The notes: generated by a model not told the origin, from the letters alone. 64,000 nucleotides of DNA from Panonychus citri (GCF_014898815.1 NW_026515454.1:1-64000), one strand, 5' to 3'. Numbered from the stretch's first letter, positions 26,734 through 39,219 are shown. Numbers and translations are program-made.

Positions 26734-29590
26734 ATGAGCAGAATAAGTGGTAAAGTGGACAAAAGAAAATTTACAGTAAGTGAATCTCATTTGATCAACA
26801 ACAATAAACACAGAAAAACAAAACATACTAAACTTGTGAATTCATTGGTTTCTGACCAATTAACCACCTCAACTCAACATGATAAAACAAAAAACGTAAG
26901 AGATAAAAATGTGGATGAACAAATGAATATTCAGATTTCATCATGTCAAACCATTGACCCATTGCAAAGTGATAATAACGAGTTAGAAACCATCAATAAC
27001 AATCACAATAACATCGCTCTTCATACAAATGATACTTTCAACAAACCTGATAACACTGGACGAGTTTTGGTAAATGTGAATAGTGGTAAAGAACCACCAA
27101 TTTATTTAAGAGAATCATTGTCCAAAATTCTGAAACCTCATCAAATTGGTGGCATTAGATTTCTTTATGACAATCTAATCGGAAATTTAGCCACTTTTCA
27201 CAAAGAAAATGGATCTGGTTGTATTTTAGCCCACAGTATGGGACTAGGGAAAACTTTACAAGTAATAAGTTTCATTGAAATTTATTTGAAATATACAAAA
27301 TCAAAAACAGTTATGATTGTTATACCAGTTTCATTGCTTTCCAATTGGTACAACGAATTTGAAAAATTTTTGCCTAAAGATCCTGCTAATCCCAACAGAT
27401 TCTCAATTTCTATTGCTAATAGTGGAAAGACAAAAGAAGCAAAGATGTCAATAATTAGTAAGTAATAAATTTTTAACACTAATATTAAATTGCTTTAACA
27501 TTCTCAAAACTCTTTTATTCCAGAAAAATGGTGGACAAAAAAAAAAGGTATTCTGCTAATAGGATATGAATGTTATGCTTCAATGTCCGAAGAAAAGAAT
27601 TTATTTACACAACTTGTTGATCCAGGACCTGATTTGGTTGTTTGTGACGAAGGTCATAAAATAAAAAATCCAGAAAGTAAAATAACATTAGCACTTGGAA
27701 AAGTACGAACCAAACGAAGGCTTTTATTAACAGGAACACCAATGCAAAATAATTTGATCGAATATTGGTGTATGATCAATTTCATTCGTCCTAATTTTTT
27801 TGGATCAAGAGACGAATTTATAACAAATTTTGTACAACCAATTTCGATCGGACAAAAAAAGGACAGTACAGACAATGATATAAATCACATGCAAAAACAG
27901 GCCCACGTTATAAATAAACTTGTCCGAAGTTTTATTCAAAGGTAACTATGAATCTAATGAAATCATAAAATGATTTGTTATCGTTATTATTTAATCATGA
28001 ATAATAATACAAATCAATCAATCGCATAAAATGATTAACATAATTTTTATTCTATTTTTAAGGCGAGATGACAATATACTAAAATCGAGTTTACCAAAGA
28101 AAATTGATTTCGTTATTCCTGTAAAATCAACAATGATACAAAAACAATTGATGAAAACTTTTTTAACTAAAATGTTGGATTTCGACAATGCATTCAACAT
28201 TTTAACTCTAGGAACTATATTGTTGAAAGTAAGTGATTTAATAATTCTAAGTCTTTACTTAAATACATAATGCTAAATTATATAATTCATCTAGATTTGG
28301 AATCATCCAGATATTTTTTACAAAACGTTTCGAACTATGAACATCGAAACATTGGATGCAATATCAACAATTGAATGCAATTACATCAAGACATCTATCA
28401 AAGCAACAAGATCTATTTTCGAACGATACGAAACTGGCCATGTATCAAATGGAAATAAGATTGAATTATTATTAATGATAATTCAACAATCTATTTTGAA
28501 ACAAGATAAAGTACTTGTATTCAGTCAATCAATGTTAACGCTCGATATCATTGAAGATTTTTTACACCAAAAACCTTATACTAGCGAGGACAAAAAACAA
28601 GTTAATTGGCTGAAAAATTGTAATTATGTCCGATTGGATGGCTCTCTATCAAACAAACAAAAGATTACAGTTATTAACAAGTTTAATGAAGATATAAAAA
28701 CCCATTTGATGCTAATATCTACAAAAGCTGGTAGTTTGGGACTCAATTTAACAAGCGCAAATCGCTTAATCTTATTTGACACATCTTGGAACCCAACAAA
28801 TGACTCACAAGCAACGCATAGAATTTTTAGATTTGGACAACAAAAACCCTGTTTTATATATCGATTTGTATCATATGATTCCATGGAAAGATTTTTGTAC
28901 GAACAACAAATCGATAAGCAAGCCTTAGCATCAAGAGTCATCGATGAAAAAAATCCACAATTAAAAACTGGTAAAATAAACATTTGCCAGTTAATGACCG
29001 ATATAAATACATTAGGACCAATTCATTCAACAACTTGTAATGAATCAACTTTAAATGAAGATGATATCATCAAAAAAATAACTACCGATGGAAAACGTAT
29101 GTTACTATTTAATCCCTTTAATCACGAAGATTTACTTAAAGATCATAAAACTTCAACGCTATCCAAAATCGACAAAAAAGAAGCAGAAAACAATTACAAT
29201 TCAACCAAATTGAGAAGATTGACTTCTAGAATAGAAAAATGTTCTCAAGAAAAAATTTTGGATGAAAAACCGTTTAAAATATATAATTGGTCGAGAAACA
29301 AAATTATACAACATTATTCAAATTTAAATCTCACTTTGCTATCAAAATTTCTGAATAGTAATGATTACATGACAAAACTAATACACTGTCCATTTGATAT
29401 TACTATTAATACAAAGGAAAAGAAAATCATGATTGAAAAAGGTGAAGAAATTTTACTTATTCGATCATCATTTACAGATTCTACTTATATAAGAACGAAA
29501 AATGATCTTGTTACAATGCGATTTCCAAATCAACGCTTTTATTTACCACTTCTCAAATCACGCTATTTTATTGTTAAAAAAAAATTGTAA
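26734..29590 (+). CDS. SNF2-family ATPase, ATRX/ARIP4-like, paralogue B
   Basis: Second SNF2 ATPase of E. Exons 26734-27457, 27524-27941, 28063-28228 and 28295-29590 give 867 aa, with intron positions and phases equal to those of the SNF2 gene at 18662-21425. Motif I Lys173 in HSMGLGKT, DEGH with Asp283, LLTGTPMQNN, STKAGSLGLNLT and RIFRFGQ are present. The N-terminal ~100 residues differ completely from the other paralogue, with homology starting at FNKPD. Exon 2 from about 27590 to 27873 is identical to the paralogue at the DNA level, whereas exon 4 has clearly diverged in protein, pointing to gene conversion. The C-terminal YNWSR tail is conserved. The gene appears intact, so two functional, partly diverged copies have been kept. 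Confidence 0.87.
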
Positions 29591-29793
29591 CAAATCATTT
29601 GGATACTTCTACATATTAACCAAACAATAGATTCAACTAAACAAAATTTGAATTTCGCTCACATTGATTAACATATTGATGAAAGATGGCGTTGATTAAA
29701 ATACAAATAAACAACTCTTGATGTATTCAAAACTGTATTGTTTATCATTAAATTTGTTAACCATATTGTATTTATGTTGTTTAATCTATATTA

Positions 29794-30093
29794 ATGAAAA
29801 TGAATAACCAAAAAGATGACGATACAACATTCAGGAGAGCAGAAAAAACCCCTCAAGCGTATGAAATTTTCATTGCTACTGACAATTTTGTTTGTAAATT
29901 TAATGCTGATACAGACACATTTCTATCATACGATGAAGAGCTACAACAACAACAAATAAACATTTATTTACAAAATGCTAAGAAAATTGAAAAAGTACAA
30001 ATTAATTCTCAAGAAGATGAAACACCAACCGAATTATTAAAATATTTGTGGAAACTCCCGGCAAATAACCAAAATAAACAACCTAAAAAATAA
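29794..30093 (+). CDS. small protein of unknown function (99 aa)
   Basis: Not recognised. An ATG-started ORF downstream of SNF2-B, on the same strand and after a 200-bp gap. It is acidic and Gln-rich in the middle (EELQQQQ), with a basic end. A candidate intron in the 3' UTR (donor CATGTAAGT near 30107, acceptor TTTATGCAG near 30172) suggests it is transcribed. The EIF..KF...ETF-type spacing vaguely resembles the segment before the zinc finger of the protein at 23058, but this is too weak to claim homology. Confidence 0.4.
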   Translation: MKMNNQKDDDTTFRRAEKTPQAYEIFIATDNFVCKFNADTDTFLSYDEELQQQQINIYLQNAKKIEKVQINSQEDETPTELLKYLWKLPANNQNKQPKK

Positions 30094-31468
30094 ATACAAT
30101 GATTCATGTAAGTATTTTAACTCTTAAATAATTATTGATTTTTAAACAATTATTCATTATTCATTTATGCAGAGTACTACCATTACAAAAGAATAATAGA
30201 AATCAAATCTCAATCACCACGGCCAAATAACCTATCGGATGAACATAAATTTCATTATAAAACCATGTTGGCATTAATCATTCACCCGAAACCAAACAAA
30301 TCTAAATCATTCATTTGTATTCTATCATCACTAAAATCGTCAATCACAATCATTCTTAAGAAAATATTATAAAACACAAATAAAAAGCCTCATTATCAAT
30401 GAATTTGATATATTTGAAATAATTGGAAATGTTATTTCCATATTCAGTTAAATTGGATTGATCAAACATTAATATTCAAATTTGAATATTAATGAGTTTC
30501 AATACAATAAATTTAATCAAATTAACATTACTTTTTAAATATAAATATTATAACGTTTTGATTAAATTCATTTAAATCAATTTGGACTAATTTTCAAATT
30601 GTCTTATTGCTATTTGTTACATTTAATCTGTTTAAACAATTAACATTGATATTCAAATTCGAATATTAATGAATTTTAATTCAATAAATTGAATCAATTT
30701 AACAATAATAATCAAATACGAATATTGATAATTTTCTATTTAATAAAATTGAATTATTCATTAATTAAGTATCGATTTGTCTTATTGATCTTTATTTTCA
30801 ATTTAATTTAATTAAATCAATTTAATTGAATCAATTAACATTGTTATTCAGATTCAAATATTAATGCTTTATACTATTCAATTAATTTAATTCAATTTAA
30901 CGTTAATATTTAAATTTGAATATTAATGAGTTTCAATACAATAAATTTAATCATTTAAACATTAATTTTAAATTAAATATTATAAAGTTTTAATTAAATT
31001 CAATTAAATCAATTTGGACTAATTTTCAAATTGTCTTATCGCTATTACGTTTAATCTGATTTAATCAATTAACATTAATATTCAAATTCGAATATTAATG
31101 AATTTACTATTTATTTGATTCAATACAACATTAATATTCAAATTCGAATATTAATAATTTCAATATGATAAATTGAATCAAGTTAAATTAATATACGAAT
31201 TTGAATATTAGTGTTTTTTTATTTTATAAATTGAATTAAAGATTCAACTATAAATGATATGAACATCATGACCTCCTTTGAACTGAAGTATATTGTTCAT
31301 TCTCTTCTCACGTCATTACACATCCTTACTCTCTCTCTTTTTCTTTCACTTTCTCTTCATTTTCCCTCTCTTATCTTTTGATCTTATCTCTCATCAAATA
31401 TTTGACCTATGTAAAAATTTATTAAATTGTAAAAGAAACATTTAATTCTCAAATCACATATCATCAAC
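30094..31468. repeat. palindrome array 3 and flanks
   Basis: From ~30455 to ~31220, about eight or more AATATT-type palindromes with linkers repeating LTTTAATCAATT-like AT sequence; one ~300-bp block is partly repeated (around 30470-30610 and 30905-31030). A CT-rich patch follows at 31320-31380. Noncoding. Confidence 0.7.
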
Positions 31469-32752
31469 CAAATATCTTAATTAACAATGACATAAATTAT
31501 AAACTCATTTTTATTTTTTTCTCTCTCTATTTGAATTATAAATTTCTCATCAAAATCCTTACAGAATTAAATATAATCAGTTAAAAAAGTAACGATGACA
31601 TAATTCCCTAGACATATATCATTAACAAAAATTCTTAATTATTGAATCTTAAATATTTATCATTTCATCTGAACCTTTTTTAATTTCTTTATTACTCATA
31701 ATAACCCATTAAATAAAAAAATAACTGTAATAATTAAAACTACTAATAACATGGTTGTAATCTCAAAGGATTTAATCACACATTCAATTGACTTATTAAT
31801 CATTTGTTATCATCATCAAACATTAAATTGAAAATTACAATCTATTTTCATTTAATCATAAACATGTGTAACATCAAGTACAACCAAATCAAAAGTAAAA
31901 ATTATTATTAAGTGTAAACGATTTAATAAAGTGAATTCATTTGAAACAATTTCTATGTAATTTGCAAAAAATATCAATCTTCAATCTATAATAATTTAAT
32001 TATAATTACGTTCAATTGATAAATTACCTTAACCATCAAACTATTAACAATCAAAATTTCTATGATGGACGGAAATAAAAGACCTAATAAACCTACATCT
32101 CAAGGTGTATATTATTAATTTTAATTTTTCATCAATCAACAGCAACAATCAATATGTTAGATTAATTACATATGTTAAATTACTTTAATCATTCACAGGT
32201 AATAAAGAAAAAAAATTAAAACAAAATAATGACAAACCAGAAACCATTGATGATACAATAATACCAATAGTGGAATTAACTTTATATTCTGTCAACTGGT
32301 GTATTCTTGGTAAAGTTGTTAATAAAACAAAACTCAAAACTTTTAAAAATTGTCGAAATGCAGGTAAATATTTTTCATTTGTTATGGCTGATAATACAAG
32401 TGAAATAAAGATAACAGCTTTTGGCGATCAATGTGATAAATATTTTGATCAAATCATGGAACAAAAAAATTATAAAATAAAAAATGGAACGATCAAGGAT
32501 ACCAATAAGACTTATTCAACAATTAAACATGATACCGAAATTATCATAAACTCAAGTACAGTAATTGTTGAATCGCCCGAAAATATAACTAATGTCGAAA
32601 CAAATTTACCTAAATTAAATTCAATTCCTGACCATCAAATAGGAACAATAGTGGATGTGATTGGTATTATAAATATTGTGAAGACGCTAATACAATAACT
32701 ACAAAAGACAATAAAACTAAAACAAAACGTGATATTACAATTATGGATGATA
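31469..32752 (+). pseudogene. RPA1-like pseudogene (5' copy)
   Basis: Nearly identical to the leader and first half of the intact RPA1-like gene (36060-37345). Exon 1 would be 32062-32104 and exon 2 from 32199. Three defects are seen: the donor is GTGTAT instead of GTAAGT, one T is missing near 32670 (frame lost, stop at 32698), and homology stops at ~32752 where palindrome array sequence begins. The retained part would encode the first OB fold (DBD-A) and the start of the second. It looks like a decayed, truncated tandem duplicate rather than a separate gene. Confidence 0.8.
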
Positions 32753-33310
32753 TTATATTTGAATATTAATGAGTATCAGTTCGATAGATTGAATCAAATA
32801 ACATTAATACTCAAATTCGAATATTAAAGATTTTCTATAATAAAATTGAATCATTAATTAATTATTTTCGAATTGTCTTATTAACCTTTACTTTCTATTT
32901 AATTTAATTGAATCAATTAACATGAATATTCAAATTTGAATATTAATGATTTACTATACATGTAATTTAATTCAATACAACATTAATATTCAAATTCGAA
33001 TATTAATGTTATTTCAATCTAAGTCGATTGAATCGAAAATTAACATTAATATTCAAATACGAATATTAATGTTATTTCAATTTAATTTAATTGAATTGAA
33101 AATAAACATTAATATTCAAATGCGAATATTAATGTTATTTCAATTTTTAAATTCAATTAATTCAGCTCAATTTAACATCAATATTCAAATTTGAATATCA
33201 ATGCATTTTAGTTCAATAAATTTAATTCAATTCAACATTTATAAACAAAATACAATATTGAAAATTTTCTATTTAATAAAATCAAATCATTCATTAATTA
33301 ATTTAAAATT
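32753..33310. repeat. palindrome array 4, left direct repeat of the cargo insert
   Basis: About six AATATT palindromes. The part 33033-33292 recurs in direct orientation at about 35672-35933, so the host-like cargo between them is bracketed by ~260-bp direct repeats of element sequence. Confidence 0.75.
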
Positions 33311-33435
33311 AAAATGATTAGCCAATTAGGAAGAGAATTTAAGATTTTGTGGTTGATTAAATTGTCCAATGATTTTCCTTGTAATTAATTGTACAATTTG
33401 AATAAAAGTTGAATTGATATAAAAGATCAAGTGTC
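33311..33435. repeat. inverted repeat flanking host cargo, left arm
   Basis: About 125 bp, starting AAAATGATTAGCC and ending GATCAAGTGT, repeated in reverse complement at 35395-35519. The left arm contains the TATA region (33418-33425) of the secreted-protein gene, so its promoter has been copied in inverted orientation at the other edge of the cargo. Confidence 0.85.
33418..33425 (+). promoter_or_regulatory. TATA box, truncated secreted-protein gene copy
   Basis: TATAAAAG 128 bp upstream of the ATG at 33553. The same promoter block is repeated before the second copy at 34024-34031. Confidence 0.5.
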
Positions 33436-33552
33436 TTATGTTTGATGTCATCACAATTTTAAGTCAATTAAACTGAAACAGTTTCTCATCACTTTTACCA
33501 GTTAATTATTATTTTCCTAGTGTTGCTTTGCAATCATTTTAATTTCCACATC

Positions 33553-34011
33553 ATGAATAGTTCATCAACAAGTGTGTTTATTTTAATTTGTTTAATTTTA
33601 TTGGTGAATTTTGACCTATCCAGCCAACGACCAAACACAATGGTTCCTCAAACCTCTTCAGTTTCATCGCCGTCAATGCCCTTGGGTCCCGAGAATATAA
33701 TAGAAACAATTGAATCTTTGCCTGCTGTAGAGTTATTACGAGAACTAATTGTCAAACAGAACCAACTTGTTAACACTGTGGTTCCAATCATGATTCGAGC
33801 TTTAACAAATCCTGTACCAGGACTGGCTGAAGCCCTTCAAAGGTCTTTATCTTTATTCGGGGTGACATCTTATTTGGTTGGACCAACAATCGCCAGATCA
33901 GCTCGTAATCTTGGTCCAGTTGTGGAGCCATTGGTTGGTTCAACTGATTCCTTTGTCAAGAAACTCAACCAGGTGACTGAACTGGAACCATTGGTTCAAC
34001 AATTTGAATAA
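33553..34011 (+). pseudogene. secreted-protein gene, truncated first copy
   Basis: Starts with the same signal peptide (FILICLILLVNF core) and is nearly identical to the intact copy at 34166 for ~150 codons. It then ends abruptly in a stop because a second copy of the promoter region begins at ~34003. It lacks the C-terminal half with all four cysteines. It is a partial tandem duplication (unit about 610 bp). It could still make a short secreted peptide, but is best read as a truncated copy. Confidence 0.7.
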
Positions 34012-34023
34012 AAGTTGAATTGA

Positions 34024-34031
34024 TATAAAAG
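34024..34031 (+). promoter_or_regulatory. TATA box, intact secreted-protein gene
   Basis: TATAAAAG 135 bp upstream of the ATG at 34166; the block is duplicated from 33418-33425. Confidence 0.5.
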
Positions 34032-34165
34032 ATCAAGTGTCTTATGTTTAATGTCATCACAATTTTAAGTCAATTAAACTGAAACAGTTTCTCATCACTT
34101 TTACCAAATACCAGTTAATTATTATTTTCCTAGTGTTGCTTTGCAATCATTTTAATTTCCACATC

Positions 34166-34942
34166 ATGAATAGTTCATCAACAAGTGTGTTTATTTTAAT
34201 TTGTTTAATTTTATTGGTGAATTTTGACCTATCCAGCCAACGACCAAACACAATGGTTCCTCAAACCTCCTCAGTTTCATCGCCGTCAATGCCCTTGGGT
34301 CCCGAGAATATAATAGAAACAATTGAATCTTTGCCCGCTATAGAGTTATTACGAGAACTAATTGTCAAACAGAACCAACTTGTTGACACTGTGGTTCCAA
34401 TTATGATTCGAGCTTTAACAAATCCTGTACCAGGACTGGCTGAAGCCCTTCAAAGGTCTTTATCTTTATTCGGGGTGACATCTTATTTGGTTGGACCAAC
34501 AATCGCCAGATCAGCTCGTAATCTTGGTCCAGTTGTGGAGCCGTTGGTTGGTTCAACTGATTCCTTTGTCAAGAAACTCAACCAGGTGACTGAACTGGAA
34601 CCATTGGTTCAACAAGCGATGGTCGTTCTTGGACTGGACAGTGACGAGTGTAAGGAATCAATAGCATGTCAAGCTGGTCGACAGGTAGCAACTGATTATC
34701 CGATGTTGGCTAGTTATCTTTCTCAAGCATCGTCAACATTGAGACCCGAGGAAGATAAATTTGCCAAAATTTTAATTGAAGTTATGGCATCACCGAACCC
34801 TCAATGTTTATCTAATTGTCCAAATTTATCAACAATCGTTAAATATTGGAAAGAATCAGGAGAAAAAGATTTAAAAACGGTCGTTCAAAACGCTTTTGAT
34901 GATTCGATTAGTAAAAATCCAGTAACATCAGTGGCTATTTAA
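34166..34942 (+). CDS. secreted protein of unknown family, 258 aa
   Basis: Family not recognised. The ATG at 34166 gives a signal peptide (hydrophobic core residues ~8-19, probable cleavage near DLSSQ). It is followed by a Ser/Pro-rich linker and a helical region, then four cysteines in DECKESIAC and PNPQCLSNC. Single exon, AATAAA at 35116-35121. Codon use is less A/T-extreme than in the neighbouring E genes, and no AATATT palindromes occur from 33300 to 35670, so this is probably host DNA captured by the element. It converges on a CCA-adding-enzyme 3' fragment, as neighbouring host genes might. Intact and with a TATA box, so it may be expressed. Confidence 0.7.
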   Translation: MNSSSTSVFILICLILLVNFDLSSQRPNTMVPQTSSVSSPSMPLGPENIIETIESLPAIELLRELIVKQNQLVDTVVPIMIRALTNPVPGLAEALQRSLSLFGVTSYLVGPTIARSARNLGPVVEPLVGSTDSFVKKLNQVTELEPLVQQAMVVLGLDSDECKESIACQAGRQVATDYPMLASYLSQASSTLRPEEDKFAKILIEVMASPNPQCLSNCPNLSTIVKYWKESGEKDLKTVVQNAFDDSISKNPVTSVAI

Positions 34943-35179
34943 GTCAACATGACTTTCTAAAAGAAGACGATCTTATCTGTGATAAATTGTTTCTCTTAAT
35001 TTCTCCTAAAGATAGAACTCATTCTGAACAAAAGCTCTGAATCTGCTGGACAGACAACATCCATTGGATGGTTTCTTTTGATTCTATATCGATGATTCGA
35101 CTTGATTTATACCGAAATAAAATTTCAATATGAACTTTAATGGTGTATTTGAATACTTAATTACAATTATTCCTAATCA

Positions 35180-35397
35180 TCAAGAAGCAATTGAATTATA
35201 TTTCTCTATTAGTTTGTCCATCTCCTTGATAAGCTCATCATCGGTCATTTCAAATGAGTTATCGGCCCAAATAGTTTTCAATTCGGACATAACTTGACTT
35301 ATCATTTGACGTTTTTTCATTTTTGGTCCAATTTTGTCGCCTCGAAGCGGGAAAACCGGAACTGTCCAATCGACAATATCATTGTAAACATCTTGAC
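35180..35397 (-). pseudogene. 3' end of CCA tRNA nucleotidyltransferase (TRNT1-like), fragment
   Basis: Minus-strand reading frame of ~72 codons ending at a stop at 35182-35180. It shows the C-terminal pattern of eukaryotic CCA-adding enzymes: a WTVPVFPLRGD block, then Q..S.VM.ELK.IWADN.F.MTDDELI. The family adds CCA to tRNA 3' ends; the catalytic head is not present here. The fragment starts at 35397, exactly where the inverted copy of the secreted-protein promoter begins, so the gene is broken there. Best seen as a captured piece of a host gene. The assignment rests on remembered family pattern. Confidence 0.6.
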
Positions 35398-35519
35398 ACT
35401 TGATCTTTTATATCAATTCAACTTTTATTCAAATTGTACAATTAATTACAAGGAAAATCATTGGACAATTTAATCAACCACATAATCTTAAATTCTCTTC
35501 CTAATTGGCTAATCATTTT
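35395..35519. repeat. inverted repeat flanking host cargo, right arm
   Basis: Reverse complement of 33311-33435 with very few differences. It abuts the broken 5' edge of the CCA-adding-enzyme fragment with the short overlap GATCAAGTGT, a typical fold-back or template-switch junction. Confidence 0.85.
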
Positions 35520-35671
35520 CTTAAAACTACTTTAATCACTCACCTTAAAAGGTTATTCTAAGCACAATTAACGAGGAACTACTTTAATCACTGAAAGATT
35601 AAAAACAGAAAAGAAATTAATTTTTTTCTTTTCTTTACTGGCGCCACCTCTTTTTAGAAAATTTGATCTCG

Positions 35672-36059
35672 AAAATCGAATCGAAAATTAACATTAATAT
35701 TCAAATACGAATATTAATGTTATTTCAATTTAATTTAATTGAATTGAAAATAAACATTAATATTCAAATGCGAATATTAATGTTATTTCAATTTTTAAAT
35801 TCAATTAATTCAGCTCAATTTAACATCAATATTCAAATTTGAATATCAATGCATTTTAGTTCAATAAATTTACTTCAATTCAACATTTATAAACAAAATA
35901 CAATATTGAAAATTTTCTATTTAATAAATTAAATCCTTCATTAATTTCAAATTGTCTTATTGACCTTTGTTTTCTATTTAATTTAATTGAATCAATTAAC
36001 ATTTATATTCAAATTCAAATATTAATGATTTACTATTCATGTAATTTAATTCAATACAA
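35672..36059. repeat. palindrome array 5, right direct repeat of the cargo insert
   Basis: Direct copy of the array sequence at 33033-33292, then further array sequence. The RPA1-like leader begins at about 36060. Confidence 0.8.
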
Positions 36060-36654
36060 CCAAATATCTTAATTAACAATGACATAAATTATAAACTCAT
36101 TTTTATTTTTTTCTCTCTCTATTTGAATTATAAATTTCTCATCAAAATCCCTACAGAATTAAATATAATCAGTTAAAAAAGTAACGATGACATAATTCCC
36201 TAGACATATATCATTAACAAAAATTCTTAATTATTGAATCTTAAATATTTATCATTTCATCTGAACCTTTTTTAATTTCTTTATTACTCATAATGACCCT
36301 TTACATAAAAAAATAACTGTAATAATTAAAACTACTAATAACATGGTTGTAATCTCAAAGGATTTAATCACACATTCAATTGACTTATTAATCATTTGTT
36401 ATCATCATCAAACATTAAATTGAAAATTATAATCTATTTTCATTTAATCATAAACATGTATAACATCAAGTACAACCAAATCAAGAGTAAAAATTATTAT
36501 TAAGTGTAAACGATTTAATAAAGTGAATTCATTTGAAACAATTTCTGTGTAATTTGCAAAAAAATATCAATCTTCAATCTATAATAATTTAATTATAATT
36601 ACGTTCAATTGATAAATTACCTTAACCATCAAACTATTAACAATCAAAATTTCT

Positions 36655-38106
36655 ATGATGGACGGAAATAAAAGACCTAGTAAACCTACATCTCAAGGTA
36701 AGTTATTATTTTAATTTTTTATCGTACTATCAACAGCAAACAATCAATATGTTAGATTAATTACATATGTTAAATTACTTTAATCATTCACAGGTAATAA
36801 AGAAAAAAAATTAAAACAAAATAATGACAAACCAGAAACCATTGATGATACCATAATACCAATAAAGGAATTAACTTTATATTCTGTCAACTGGTGTATT
36901 CTTGGTAAAGTTGTTAATAAAACACAACTCAAAACTTTTGAAAATTCCCGAAATGCAGGTAAATATTTTTCATTTGTTATGGCTGATAATACAAGTGAAA
37001 TAAAGATAACAGCTTTTGGCGATCAATGTGATAAATATTTTGATCAAATCATGGAACAAAAAAATTATAAAATAAAATATGGAACGATCAAGGATACCAA
37101 TAAGACTTATTCAACAATTAATCATGATTACGAAATTAACATAAACTCAAGTACAGTAATTGTTGAATCGCCCGAAAATATAACTATTGTCGAAACGAAT
37201 TTAGCTAAATTAAATTCAATTCCTGACCATCAAATAGGAACAATAGTGGATGTGATTGGTATTATTAAATATTGTGAAGACGCTAATACAATAACTACAA
37301 AAGACAATAAAACTAAAACAAAACGTGATATTACAATTATGGATGATACTGCAACTTCAATTACAATAACTCTATGGGAAGCTGAAGCAAACAATTATAA
37401 TCCAATTCCAAGTAACATAATAATGGCCCGAAAGCTACGAATAATATCCTATCAAGGATTGAAATTATCAACAACCGCAGCAACAACAATAACAATTAAC
37501 CCACAAATACCTGAAAGTGATCAATTGCGAAATTGGTATCAACAACATAATACAAACGAACCAATTCAATTAAGTTCGGCTTTATACCAACACTCATATT
37601 TGTATAAAATAAATTATGAGGAAATAACAAAACTTGCTAACTTAACACTAACAACAAATGTGATCGCAACAATTACAGCAATTTTACAATCAACATTCTA
37701 CAATGCTTGCCCAAATACAATTTGCAAAAAAAAGGTTGAGAAACCATATTGTGAAAATTGTAAAGCAAACATAATCATGCAAAGGAAAATGGTATTGACA
37801 ATGAAACTAACCGATGCAACATGTTCAATATATGTTAAAGTATTCGATGAAGAGATTCAAAAATTATTGCATATCAATGCAAATGATTTGGAGCAATTAT
37901 CTTTAAATGATAAAAACAAATATAATTTAAAAATAAATACAATCATACTAACAAAATGGAGCTTCAAAATTAAATCAACTATAAATACATACAATGAAAC
38001 GACATCAATCTCAAACAAGATAATCTCATTGGATGAAATTACATCACCTACTTACATCCACAATTTGAAACATCAAATCGATACTCTAACTAAATTGACT
38101 AAATAA
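36655..38106 (+). CDS. RPA1 (RPA70)-like ssDNA-binding protein
   Basis: Large-subunit replication protein A homologue, binding single-stranded DNA. Exons 36655-36697 (GTAAGT donor) and 36794-38106 join in frame to 451 aa. DBD-A (~40-150) has the RPA signature ITAFGDQCDKY; DBD-B (~150-270) has IVDVIGI, TKRDITIMDD and ITLWEAEA, ending near QLRNWY; DBD-C (~280-440) contains a zinc motif C-x4-C-x7-C-x2-C (~318-333: ACPNTIC...PYCENC). The N-terminal protein-interaction OB fold of cellular RPA70 is missing, which is usual for element-borne RPA-like proteins. A broken copy lies upstream at 31469-32752. With the RPA2-like gene downstream it could form an element-encoded RPA complex protecting ssDNA during rolling-circle replication; that role is inferred. 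Confidence 0.9.
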
Positions 38107-39200
38107 TAAATGAAACAACTGAATAAAATTAATTATGCTTACATTTCAAACAAATTTTCGTAGATCATTAATGCTACTGCTGATTTACTCTATCCATTCC
38201 AAAATTATGCTGCTTTCCACGTTCGTTTCAAAATTTCAATAAGATGTTAGTTCTTTATTTTCATTAATCTGTTAATTACTTTAAATGTATGTAATCTTAC
38301 ATTTAATTGATTGATTGTGTATTAATAAAATTGAAAAACAAAAATTACAATAAAAATTACAACAAGTTATGATTCGAATAAAAAATTGCGATTTATTTCC
38401 TATTAAATCAAATAATTATTACTATTCAATTAATAAAAATGATCATTTCATTTATAATTTTAAAATTATCTTATTGATCTTAGTTTTCTAATTAATTAAA
38501 TTGAATCAATTAACATTAATATTCAAATTCGAATATTAATAATTTACTATTCATGCAATTTAGTTCAATTAACATTAATATTCAAATTCGAATATTGATA
38601 AATTTTTCGATTCAATTAATTTAGTTCAATTTAACATTAATATTCAAATTTTGAAATGATGAATTTCAATCTAATAAATTGAATCAATAGACATAAATAT
38701 TCGAATTCAAATATTAGTAATTTTCTATTAATAAAATTTATCATTCATTAATTAATTTTCAATTTGCCTTAATGATCTTAATTTTATATTCAATTTAATT
38801 TAAATCAATTAACATTAAAATGCTTCAAATGTTAGCACTTTTTCATATTCAACTGTTTAGATCAATTCAACATTAATATTCAAATTCGAATATTAGCGAA
38901 TTTCGATTCAATAAATTGAATCAATTAAACATTAATATTCAAATTCAAATATGCAATAAATTAAATCAGTAATTAATAAATTATTTTACCAACAACAAAT
39001 TCAAATTAAAAAATTGCAATTATTTCTTATTAAAGTAAATCACAATAATCAATACTATTAGATTAGCAAAATGATAGTGCTCAATTAATCTAATTAATAA
39101 CTCTCCTACTCTCTTTCTTTCACACACTCTCAACACTCATTGCTTATTTTCTCTATACGTACGTATCAGAACCATTTATAAATTATAGTTCAATCATTAA
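38107..39200. repeat. palindrome array 6 and flanks
   Basis: After the RPA1-like stop, ~380 bp of AT-rich sequence, then about six AATATT palindromes (38515-38950) and a CT-rich patch (39106-39160) before the next gene. No coding potential seen. Confidence 0.7.
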
Positions 39201-39219
39201 TAAGCTATCTTTTATAATT

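Noticed and set aside
32946..33194. 82-aa ORF with repeating NINIQIRILMLF-like units
   Set aside because: It is only the translation of the AATATT palindrome array; the same applies to 41250-41480.
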